This document shows, piece by piece, positions 24,201-33,019 of a stretch of 64,000 nucleotides of DNA. Under the pieces are notes generated by a model. The model did no database searches and was not told where the DNA came from. It was given only the letters and a program-made list of their open reading frames with translations. Source of the DNA: Leptodontidium sp. MPI-SDFR-AT-0119 (taxonomy: Eukaryota; Ascomycota; Leotiomycetes; Helotiales; Leptodontidiaceae); the NCBI GenBank assembly GCA_020726505.1, contig JAHLEZ010000002.1, positions 2,790,001 through 2,854,000 on the forward strand, read 5' to 3'. The translations under genes were made by a program, and so were the position numbers. Every line of letters begins with the position of its first letter. Position 1 is the stretch's first letter.

Positions 24201-26516
24201 CGATATCACCGCCCACTACGCCGTGCCTACGAAATCATCTCTGAAGAGCACCCTGAGTTGAGCGACGAAGACCGACTGCAAATGGCAGTAAAAGCAGTGA
24301 ACGATACAGCTGGTCCTAATGGGCTGATCCCTACACTGCTTGTTTTTGGGGCATACCCTAGAATGACGGAGCTAGATCCCCCAAATCCGTCAGTCGAACA
24401 ACGTGCGGCTACGATCAGGAAAGCCATGAAGGAAGTACGGAAAATTCATGCTACGCGCAAAGTCAACGATGCGTTAGCCATGCGAAACGGCCCCGGAACC
24501 ACTCATATTCACGATCTCCACCTCAATGATCAGGTTCTAGTGTACCGGGAAGGTAAAGGATGGACAGGACCTTACGATTTCTTGGGCATTAAGGGAGAAT
24601 CATGTAGGATCGACATGGGAAATGGGAGAATACGTACGTTCCGATCGACTACAGTTCGTCCCTTTAAGACAGACACCTTTGGCATTGAACGACAAAAAGA
24701 AAACTTGCCAGAGGATATCCATGAGCAACATCCAGGATCCCCGATCAGAAACACCACCGAAATAGCACCGAATCCACCCCGAATCGCTGTCCAAATTCCA
24801 TTTACGAAACACCTACCAGATTTGCCAACTATCGATGACGATTACGATGCTGAAGTGTTTTTAACTAAGAAAGAGACGAGGGACCGGGAGCTATCCATTA
24901 GACTTCGCGCTGAAGGGAAGATTACAGCGCTTGGACCACCATTCCAGCAGTCCCGAAGGACAGAATACGAAGCACTCATCAAAAGAGGTGTTTTTGTGCC
25001 TATCCATAAGGACGACCCCAGAGTAAGAGGCCACCGCATCTTTAAGTCAAGAATGGTAGACGAGGTCAAAGGCAAGGAGACGTTAGCTCCATATGAAAAG
25101 TCAAGGCTAGTAATTCAATACTTCAACGACAAAGGGAAGAGAGAGATTTTGACTCAGTCTCCGACAATCCAACGATCTAGCCAACGGTTACTTATATTTT
25201 TGGCCGCTGCCGTCAAGCACCTGAATCGCCTCCGAAACCAGTCCGAATCCCATCTGGCTATCAGGGACATCACTTAAGCTTACGTCCAGGCAGAGACAAG
25301 GCTTCTCCGGGACATTTTTGCATGGCCACCGGAAGAGATCGCTGGGGATTTCCCTCCTGGCACAGTATTTATGGTAGTACTACCGTTATACGGCATACCT
25401 GAGTCCGGAAACCATTGGTTTAATACATACCACAAACATCATGTGGAGAACCTGCAGATGGAGACATCAACATACGACCCATGCTTACTAATTAGCACCA
25501 AGGAAAGCCAGGACTTTGGAGTCGTAGGGATGCAGACAGACGATACCTTGATTCTAGGAAATGAGGACTTCTTGGCAAGAGAGCAGAATGAGATTACCAA
25601 GGCCGGTTTTATGACGAAGCCGATACGGGTACTACTCCCTACCGAAACCATTACGTTTAATGGGTGCACTATCACTATGGACGGAGACAACCTTTACATG
25701 TCTCAGAAGGGTCAGGGAGCAAGGCTAGAACTAGTTGACGCAGGAGAAGAGGACTATAAGAAGACCTACAGAGAGCAACGAGCTCGTGCGGCCTACCTTG
25801 CCACTATTTGTCAGCCGGAAGCAACATTTGATCTCTCAGTCGCAGCACAACATCAGGATCTAACGGAAGACGACGTCAAGGCCTTGAACCTACGCCTTAA
25901 ATGGCAGATGGACAACCTGGAGAGAGGACTCCGATACGTACTAGTTGACTTACGGTCTGCGAAGGTCTACGTTTTTGTAGACAGTTCTTTTGCTAACAAC
26001 AAAGACCTGAGTTCACAGATAGGTTTCGTATTGGCAATCGGTGCCGAAACGGTGGGGGATGCGCAATTTACCTTGACCGGTAACATCGTACATACGAGCT
26101 CAACGAAATGCAAGAGAGTAACTCGTGCAGTGCTCGCATCGGAGTTGTATGCTATGGTAGCTGGCATCGATATGTTGATCTCCCTTAGTACTACCATTAA
26201 TATGGTAACTGACAAGCTTGGCATCTCACGTCTTCCTACTGTTGTTTGCACGGATTCTTTGTCCCTTTATGAGTGTATTGTCAAGCTCGGTACGACGAAA
26301 GAAAAGCGTCTAATGATCGATATTATGGCTATTCGTCAATCATACGAGCGCAGAGAGCTAACGGAGGTTCGATGGATCAATGGCGCCAATAATCCTGCTG
26401 ACGCCATGACGAAGAGTGCTCCGAATAAGGCTCTTCGGGATTTTATTGACACTAACATCCTCACTGTCAAAATGGAGGGTTGGGTTCAACGGTCAACCGG
26501 AGTCGATTCGGACTAG
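21270..26516 (+). pseudogene. Copia Gag-Pol polyprotein, five in-frame stops
   Basis: One reading frame of 1749 codons is interrupted only by stops at 21747, 22515, 22899, 23295 and 25275, each TAA or TAG as expected from CAA or CAG. Gag ends with a variant zinc knuckle (CIICKKMDCHSSRH near 22850). Protease has LLIDIGAS near 23310, with Ile where D-T-G-A-S is usual. Integrase has an HH-CC finger (23720-23840) and D, D and E near 23912, 24090 and 24198. Reverse transcriptase has Q-T-D-D near 25536 in place of Y-V-D-D. RNase H (VYVFVDSSF, ASELYAM, CTDSLSLYE) ends with WINGANNPADAMTK. As read, no full polyprotein can be made, but damage is light compared with the Gypsy and NLR copies. Confidence 0.93.
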
Positions 26517-26823
26517 TAACGGAGAGGTTTCTTACACTCGTTGATTTTTTTGTTGTTTATACATTTCCTTGTAACTCTCATTTTTTGTTGATTTATCACT
26601 TGCGATTATTTTCATATTTAATCAATTTGCAGAGTCAGAAACACACTCGATTTGGTTCTAAACACCCTCTGATTCAAAGCACTAACGGGCGGCCTTGCGA
26701 CGACACTCCAACAGGGACAAACTGCCGGTTTCACCACAGGGGGCTACTCCCGTACAGTAGTATGAAGAAAGTGCCGCCACGAAGGACCTACCACGAAGCC
26801 AATCCGAAACAGGGCCGAATCCC

Positions 26824-27764
26824 CTACGCATATATATCAGGGAGAGGTTCTTCCTCTTCCCCCTCCTCCTCCCCCGCGCCATGGCGGCGACTTCGGCGGA
26901 GACGCTTGGTGGGAGCATCGTCCTCACCGCCGTCCTCTCTACCACGCTTGGTGGCGGCAGAGGAGACGACGGTGAGGAGCTGGTTCAAGACTAGCACCGT
27001 CTCCTGTAGTACAAAGCGTTAATACTTGGGAGCCTTAGTATCAAAAAGGAATGAGGGGGTTAACTTACTACTTGCGAGCTGGCCAAGCCAGCGATTTCCC
27101 GGCGCATGGCGCGCGTTTCCTCCAACAACGCCAGCGACAACTCCCCAGCAGTCTTTGGTGCGCTGGCAGCGGCGACTAACAATGCCGAATCAATTGATTC
27201 AGCGGCAGCAACGATGGCTTCTTCATCTTTCGCCTCGAGGGCGGCAACTAGACGAAGGTACTCTTCGGCAACAAACCACGGAATCTATTATATGTCAGTA
27301 ACCGTACATCCGGAGTACTTTCGGCGAGGATTCGGATACAATTCAGAATGGAAAAGAAAATGGGAGTACTTACTGGGTTGCACCGGGACTTCTTCTCTGC
27401 GCAATATGCGCACTTCTTGCTCTTGGGATTGTTGAAGGAGCAATCGTGGGATGGGTTCTTTGCAGTGAGGCGGACACACCGAATGCAGCATTTGCGGTAG
27501 GCGAGGTCGAGCGCTCCTGTGGGTATTGGTGCAGGCACTGTTTTCAGTTAGCACACCGTTTCCCCACCGAACCATCTCCGAAGAGTATATTTACTTTTGG
27601 GTTGTCTATTTGATTTGATATGGTCTTCTCAGAAATGTCAGTTTTTGAGCCATATTAGGCGAATTAGAGAGATCGGAAAGCAGTATACGTACGGTGGTTG
27701 TATGTGTGTTGGCTAAAGGAGACTCCAAATCTTTGGGGGAAAGCGACATATATATATCCATCAT
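26824..27764 (-). CDS. antisense spliced gene inside the Copia element: Cys-rich protein with basic and acidic tail
   Basis: Four exons on the strand opposite to gag-pol join in frame: 27689-27764, 27374-27537, 27069-27284 and 26824-27003 (636 nt, 211 aa). Introns end in GT-AG; two donors are GTAAGT, and intron 1 has a clean GCTAAC branch site. Residues ~35-80 hold C-x2-C-x11-C-x9-C-x2-C-x6-C. The last half matches the Zn2Cys6 spacing, the first half is longer. Next comes an Ala/Leu/Glu-rich helical stretch, then KRLRRSRR (nuclear-localisation type), then an acidic end EEEGEEEEPLPDIYA. No stop breaks any exon. The exon 1 donor (GTATAC) is the weakest call; exons 2-4 are strong. It may be a DNA-binding or regulatory accessory protein; function is unknown. 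Confidence 0.68.
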
Positions 27765-27983
27765 GTTGTACAATACTAAGGGTTCCTATTGTTATTGGTT
27801 CTCGCTTAGCTTCGCTACTGCGTCTTGCCAGATTCGGGCCCCTTTCGGGGCACTTTCGGGACACTGTCAGATCGGGGTCAGACGCTGTCAGATACTCTGT
27901 CATTTTATTTGTTATTTCTTATATTACTCGTTGTTTGCTTCTACGTGTGTTGGAAATGGTTTTTCCAAAAGAAGTTTTGCCTG

Positions 27984-28239
27984 TGTTAGTCCACAGGTCC
28001 CTGCATGAGCATACTTCGGTTTAGAAAAGTGGGTGCGGGTCAAATTCAAGGGTCAGAGCCTAGCCGGACTAGTTTCGGTGGAGATTCGGTGGGGTTCCGT
28101 ATTATATAGTCTGGCTCTCCTCGCACTCTCTTAGAAGATACACAGATTTTGAACCATACATTTATTACTCTGTCGCCATACTCGCATTGGAATATATTCA
28201 CACATGCGGCGTGGTACATGAACCGGTACTGCACCGACA
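27984..28239 (+). repeat. Copia 3' LTR
   Basis: 256 bp; partner of 20693-20948. The TATAT duplication follows at 28240-28244. Confidence 0.95.
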
Positions 28240-28244
28240 TATAT

Positions 28245-29869
28245 TGACTAGGCTAGTTATTTAATATACTTCCTAGCTAAAGTGGAGAACCGTTAGTAGC
28301 AGAGTGCGCGCCCTCTTTAGGCTTTGTTATATGTCGCACTTATTAATGCGAGAGCTCTGCGGTACACGGAGGGTTAGCAACAGAAGTAGGTTTAACAGCA
28401 GTACTAGTATCGGGGATTAACTAGGGGCGATACTATACACCTGAAAGGCGCGGATCTGAGCATTTCTGACTCTCAGAGATTGACATAGAATTCATTATTA
28501 GCGCAGCTTCTCCAATTAACACAGCGGCGCGGCCACTTCCAGAGGCTACCACATGTTTCGAAACGAAGTATCCATTAGAAGGTATAGTAAGAGAAGAAAG
28601 TAAGGAATGCGTAGGGGGTTTTATACCCAAAACAGGAAGGAAAGAAGAAGTGGACGAAGTGCTAAGTATAAGAGAGATAGGGGGGTGAATTTCCTCCACT
28701 AGCGCCGTGGGCTCGATTCCGGGGGGGTATAAATTCTCGACTCCACACTTCTGGCACGACCACAGCAGGTTTCCCTGATCTTTCTTTCTACGACTTACGG
28801 TGGTTCCGTGGTTGGAGATTGGCTGTAAGTGTAGGCTCGATAACTGTATATCTGTAGAATTAGCATCTTCGGTATCCGACATAATTCGACTATACTGCGC
28901 GAGATGCCGGGTTTGATTTTCTATTGACATAATCGCTGGTTTTCTGGACTTGGCAACAGTCGAGGGATTGACAGCAATAGGTTCCGAGGTTGTTAAGAAA
29001 GTAGGGGAGTAACTGGCGTGTATGTCGAAATTTGACTTGGCGCGCCGGCTAGAATTAGCCATGGAATCGTCTTATAGCGGGCTACCATAGTTGCTGTAAC
29101 ACGAAGTCGTAGACTCCGAGCAAACAGCAGGTCTAAATATTCTACAAGTCCTTGCTTCGGCGGTTACCGATTCTAATAGAGTTTCCAAGGTATTTATACC
29201 TAGCGCGGGAGGTAGAGGTGAGTTGGCTGTCGAAGTCGACTCCGCAAATTGGGTATCATGGTAGCTCCAAAATTCACGTAACTTAGCGTCTCTACGCTCG
29301 GCGTCGCGCTAGTGGCGTTAGTGAATCTTATGTACACGTAGGTCTCGGACCTTAATTAGTTTGCTATAGCTTATTATTAGGGGGTAGTCTGATGGCTAAA
29401 TAAGCCGTCGTTTAGTGGCATCCAAGAGCACTTCGTGATGCTCTAGCCATGATCTTCTAATAATTACTCCATGGTTTCCCAAGTGAGTGATTAAGAAAGG
29501 AGTGAATAACTGTAGACGTTTATCGACTGTCAAATTCAATGTAGTGTAGTGGCTAATAGTCCGGCCAGTTCGACTATTAAATCCTTTGACGGGGACAAGT
29601 GAAGGTAGTGGGTGAATTAAAGGTTTTAAGAAGAAAGAAAGAGACTTTAAAAGAGAGTAATTAATGAAATAATAACTATTAGCTCTGGAATTAAGAAGTG
29701 CGGGTAACTTATACGTAAGTCTATTCTTAGAGAGAGCGATGCGGGTAGTGAGCGCTAGTCCGCTAAGAAGCTTCGTAAGGTTAAGATGTTGTATATCTCG
29801 TACTATACCTAAGAAGGAGCCTTTTCTTAGGCTAAGTCTTTTGCTCGTGGGGTAGGTTCCTTTACTGGC
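28245..29869 (-). pseudogene. Gypsy protease region and linker, upstream of the Copia insertion
   Basis: Read leftward, the sequence near 29650-29715 matches the aspartic-protease region of Tf1-like fungal elements (KLPALLNSRANSYYFIN, later LGNHGVIIRRSWLEHH and ATKRRLI). The catalytic D-S-G-A is N-S-R-A, explained by G-to-A changes on the coding strand. A 209-residue open stretch at 28433-29062 is the variable linker before reverse transcriptase. It joins the RT segment at 20687 once the Copia element is removed. Confidence 0.7.
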
Positions 29870-31410
29870 AAGTTGTCGTCGTTTATAGCTTGGCTGTTAG
29901 ACATAAGACCGCCGTCGTCGGCGCCTACCTCTATCTCGTTAATACGGGAGGCATAACCACGACTAGGGGGCCGTTAGGCGAAATGCCGTGGGGCATTCGT
30001 TAGTGTTTGGGCACGAGGTGTGTCGGCTCGTGTAGAGATTTGTTGACCTAGGGGCTGACTAGTCTCTCGTCTCTAGGACGAAGAAGTAGTGGAAGCTTGG
30101 AGTGACTTTCCTGTAGTCCCTGAGGAGATATTAACTTAGGACCGGGGGTAGGAATTTATACTTGTCGCTGAGGGGCTAAAGCGACTAGCGTAGATAGTAT
30201 TCTCCACGATCTGTCCTTAGTCCTCAGCTTAGACTACTTCTACATACTCTTCTAGAGTTCTAGCTCTCTAATACTCATAGAACAGTTATTTGTGTAGGCG
30301 GGATGGGAGCTTGTCCTGTAAGTTTATTTTAAGGATTGACTTGTCAGTTACGCCGCCTTAGCTAGTAAGAATTCTGAACTATTAGTAGAAGTCCCAAAAG
30401 GTTTGTCCTGCGGCTTTTATCTTTAACGCGGAGTAGAGGTTACGCGCTGTCTGTTACTTATAGGGGTTAGTCAAGAATTTGACTACTTAGTCAACTAGGT
30501 CAAGCGTATCTGCTAGGTTTCTGTCTTCGTTAAGTGTCGGGGACAAGAAGGAGGGTTCTAGGAACGTGCGAGCTGTTCCTTCTGTTTGTGCAAGTAACTA
30601 GTCCTTTCGGTAGTCGTCGTCGACGAAGTATTCGTCGTACTGGCGCAGGGCGTTCTGGACCTGGACTTCCCATAAACGTGGACTATAATCGACGCCGTCC
30701 GAAAGCTTATCGTTTAGGTTAGGAATCTTCTCGATTCGTGAGGCCGTAGATATCTGGGACAACCTAGGGAAAGAGGGGGAACGACGACGTGGGATGCGAG
30801 GAGGTCGGTAGCCGTTATTACTATTGTCGTCTAGTAGTCTACTAGGATCAGGAGCACTTTATGCCTTACTTTTGCCTTTGTTTAGCTCGGGGGCAGGAGT
30901 TTTCTTAATTGAGGGATGAAGGGGTGTGTCCCCTTCTTGGAAAGTTACAGATCTTGGGGCAGGTCTGCGTAGTAGAGGCTCGTCGGTCGTCTGTCACTGT
31001 TGTTGAAGAGATAGCTTCAACCGCTGGTTCTTTATGCGACTCTCCGCGAGCTGCTCTTTCAAGATGCGAAGTCGGCTTTCTTATAGTGTCTCTCTTATAT
31101 GTGTCCTTGTAGGCTCTGTACTGCTCCCTGGCGTATTGGTGGAAGTATTGACTATAGGATTGTTGGCATCGGGAGAGTCAGGTAGGGGGACGGAAGAAGA
31201 GGCGGACGACATATCGACGTCGTCTATAGTGGGTCGCTTTACTAGAGGAGGGACGACTTTCGGCTTGAGTTGGCGAGTTAGAGGGAGAGGTCTAGCGAAG
31301 AGGGGGTTTCGACTTCGTCGTGTAGAGGCAGAAGTCGGGGAGGAGAATGAGGGTAATAGTAGCGAAGTGGATGTTGACTTCGTTATTGGTAGGGGTTTTG
31401 ATGCTGCCAT
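29870..31410 (-). pseudogene. Gypsy gag, RIP-inactivated
   Basis: From an ATG at 31410 the frame is open for 109 residues and then continues through several TAA/TAG stops. It includes a Gln-rich coiled-coil-like stretch and a capsid-like region (YSPRLWEVQVQNALRQYDEYF near 30700-30630). Its position next to the 5' LTR and the composition fit gag of Tf1-like fungal elements. No zinc knuckle was located. Confidence 0.65.
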
Positions 31411-31541
31411 TCGTTAAGCTATAAAGCTTAGTATAGGCCTTTCCTGTATTTGAGCTTCTGGGTCGTAACCACTCACAGGAGAATTAGGGGGCGAGGGATA
31501 TTTACTGTCTTCCTAGACGTAGAGAAAAGAGTTGTAGATGA

Positions 31542-31788
31542 TGTGACGCTTGCCCTAGAAAGACGGCAGTCACGTGTAACTGACGCCTCACATATTAACA
31601 CAGGACATATGACGATACTAAGTATCAACTTAGAATCTACAACTACAGAGGAAAGAAGGTAAGGAAAGAAGAAGTCTATATACAAGGGGTTGGTATGCCT
31701 AGCACTATGGTAATCTCGGTACGTCCCGATCGGGCAGTACTAAGTGGAGCCGGTGGAAATGAGGCTCTGGGCAGCGACAGTCGTCACA
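31542..31788 (-). repeat. Gypsy 5' LTR
   Basis: 247 bp; partner of 16777-17023. The GTGCG target duplication follows at 31789-31793. Confidence 0.95.
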
Positions 31789-31793
31789 GTGCG

Positions 31794-31816
31794 TCTCGGG
31801 ACGCAGGGACAGACGT
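31794..31816 (-). repeat. outer part of right terminal inverted repeat
   Basis: Reverse complement reads ACGTCTGTCCCTGCGT followed by CCCGAGA, matching the start of the left repeat at 7807. A TA follows at 31817-31818. Confidence 0.75.
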
Positions 31817-32320
31817 TAAATAAATGCTTTTACGTTTTGACAAGTCTGGCGTCTAGTGTTAGACCAAGGGGAAGAAACATGATTCTGGTAGTAATAGAGC
31901 AATTGGAAGATGTATTTTGGGGCTGCGAAAGTAAATTTCGTCTGGGCGATTCAAAGATGTGTGATTAGAACAGGGATGAACTGGGTAGTGAAGTAATGCA
32001 ACTACAGTATCCTCTGACTGGTATGAATGGTCTCAAAGAATGAATAAACCTCTTTGTCTCTCCCCTCCCCCTCCAAAGGGTATTTCAAAGCAAGGATCTA
32101 AAATTCATCCAAATCTAATCTAACCCCCTGACAAGCAGACTGAAATCATCCCACCTCTACACAACACTCCACACACAACTCAACATACATAATCATTCTA
32201 GTACCCCACAAGCCAAATCAAACTCACCCACTCACACACACCCACCCACCTACAATACAAAATACAAAACACATCAAACCCAACCAAAACCCAAACCAAA
32301 CCCCCGCATAAAAAAAAAGA
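31817..32320. other. intergenic, right flank of the transposon island
   Basis: Starts with the TA flanking the outer inverted repeat, then unique sequence. From about 32100 it becomes very A/C rich (CACACA and CCAAAC runs), as in a fungal 5' leader for the small gene at 32321. Confidence 0.55.
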
Positions 32321-32500
32321 ATGTGCCACCTGCACCACTACATCTACGCCTGTCACCACGCCCCCCGCACCATAAAATACATCTGTTTCTTCGCCAAGAA
32401 AACACACAGCTACATCCCCGACGCGCAGATCTCAGCTAGCGAATGTGATACTTGGGTTGCAGACGTGCAGGATCGTATGCCCGCTGGGCAGTGTGGATAG
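32321..32500 (+). CDS. small Cys/His-rich protein (59 aa), relative of the 7434 gene
   Basis: Single exon of 60 codons preceded by an A-rich leader (AAAAAAAAGA-ATG). The product starts M-C and has C-H-H-x8-I-C (CHHAPRTIKYIC), the same C-x-H-x8-C spacing and Ile/aromatic positions as CGHYSEKIPFIC of the 75-aa protein at 7434. A later E-C and a C-terminal Q-C-G follow. Probably a small metal-binding protein of unknown function. Without the transposon island the two genes would lie about 0.65 kb apart on the same strand. Confidence 0.55.
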   Translation: MCHLHHYIYACHHAPRTIKYICFFAKKTHSYIPDAQISASECDTWVADVQDRMPAGQCG

Positions 32501-32778
32501 CGTGGGTGGAGGGCGCTTGGGGGGGGTTATAACTTTAATCCGAATTTTCCGCTGTGGTGGGTTGGAATTGGGTGTATTTTAGTGACTCAAAGGATAGCTG
32601 GATAGGAGGAAAGAACATGCTTGGAGGTCTGGGGAGGCCTGGATATTTCCCTAATATTACCTAGCTAATGACTTTGTGCTTGTGTAAATACGTCCAGTGG
32701 TAGTGAATTTGTCCTTTATAGCGGTGATCATTGCGACTGGGAGATACTGCTCTGAAGAATAACTTGGGAAAGCTTTTA

Positions 32779-32808
32779 ATATCACGTGTCTTGTCAGACA
32801 CGTGATAT
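32779..32808. other. perfect 13-bp inverted repeat with two CACGTG E-boxes
   Basis: ATATCACGTGTCT, a 4-base TGTC loop, then AGACACGTGATAT. The arms are perfect. It lies between two genes that both end toward it, so it may be a bHLH-type binding site or an RNA hairpin in a 3' region. Confidence 0.7.
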
Positions 32809-33019
32809 ATCTCTTGAAAGTCGGATTTGGGGTTGCGAATGCATGCGAGACAAGAGGAAGAATGGTAAAGGGATATATGGTCTAAGGGAAGAGGTAGCAC
32901 TTGTCATCTCTCCCCTGACATCACACTGCTATGAAGCTGTACCAGGCTAAAAACAAAATCATCATCATCAAATTTCATTAACCCCCTCTCCCCTCCTCAC
33001 ACACACTATCCTAACAACC

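Larger units (their letters stand above)
20693..28239 (+). mobile_element. Ty1/Copia retrotransposon with antisense extra gene
   Basis: 256-bp LTRs (TGTTGG/TGTTAG...CCGACA) flank a 7.5-kb element, with TATAT duplicated on both sides. A single forward frame (21270-26516) encodes Gag, protease, integrase, reverse transcriptase and RNase H in Copia order. About 1.47 kb remains between RNase H and the 3' LTR, unusually long, and carries a spliced antisense gene. The LTRs differ at two positions, so the insertion is recent and later than the Gypsy element it interrupts. Confidence 0.95.
16777..31788 (-). mobile_element. Ty3/Gypsy chromodomain retrotransposon with nested Copia
   Basis: 247-bp LTRs with ends TGTGAC...GTCACA bound the element, and GTGCG is duplicated at both sides (16772-16776 and 31789-31793). 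The order on the minus strand is LTR, gag, protease, reverse transcriptase, RNase H, integrase, chromodomain-like tail, polypurine tract, LTR. It is cut by the Copia element at 20693-28239, leaving a native length of about 7.46 kb. The coding region is full of stops. It inserted inside the right inverted repeat of the Fot1-type unit. Confidence 0.92.
7807..31816. mobile_element. Fot1/pogo-type DNA transposon unit with NLR cargo, split by nested retrotransposons
   Basis: The outer ends are imperfect inverted repeats of ~50 bp (39 of the first 46 positions match), each beginning A-Y-GTCTGTCCCTGCGT. They are bordered by TA on both sides (7805-7806 and 31817-31818), the target duplication of Tc1/mariner-pogo elements. 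Removing the Gypsy insertion and one copy of its 5-bp duplication leaves about 9.0 kb: an NLR pseudogene on plus, a DDE_1 transposase pseudogene on minus and a LINE fragment. Fot1 relatives are usually about 2 kb, so an NLR inside the ends is unusual. The two ends could belong to different copies of one family; pairing is inferred from TA flanks, repeat similarity and the internal transposase. Confidence 0.6.

Noticed and set aside
28690..28745. tRNA-like B-box (GGCTCGATTCCGGGG) inside the Gypsy element
   Set aside because: No acceptor stem, A-box or anticodon arm could be folded by eye around it, and it lies in decayed linker sequence. A covariance-model scan would be needed to support a tRNA remnant.
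7807..31816. Starship-type giant element carrying an NLR
   Set aside because: No DUF3435 tyrosine recombinase is visible; the TA flanks, inverted repeats and DDE_1 transposase fit a pogo-type unit instead.
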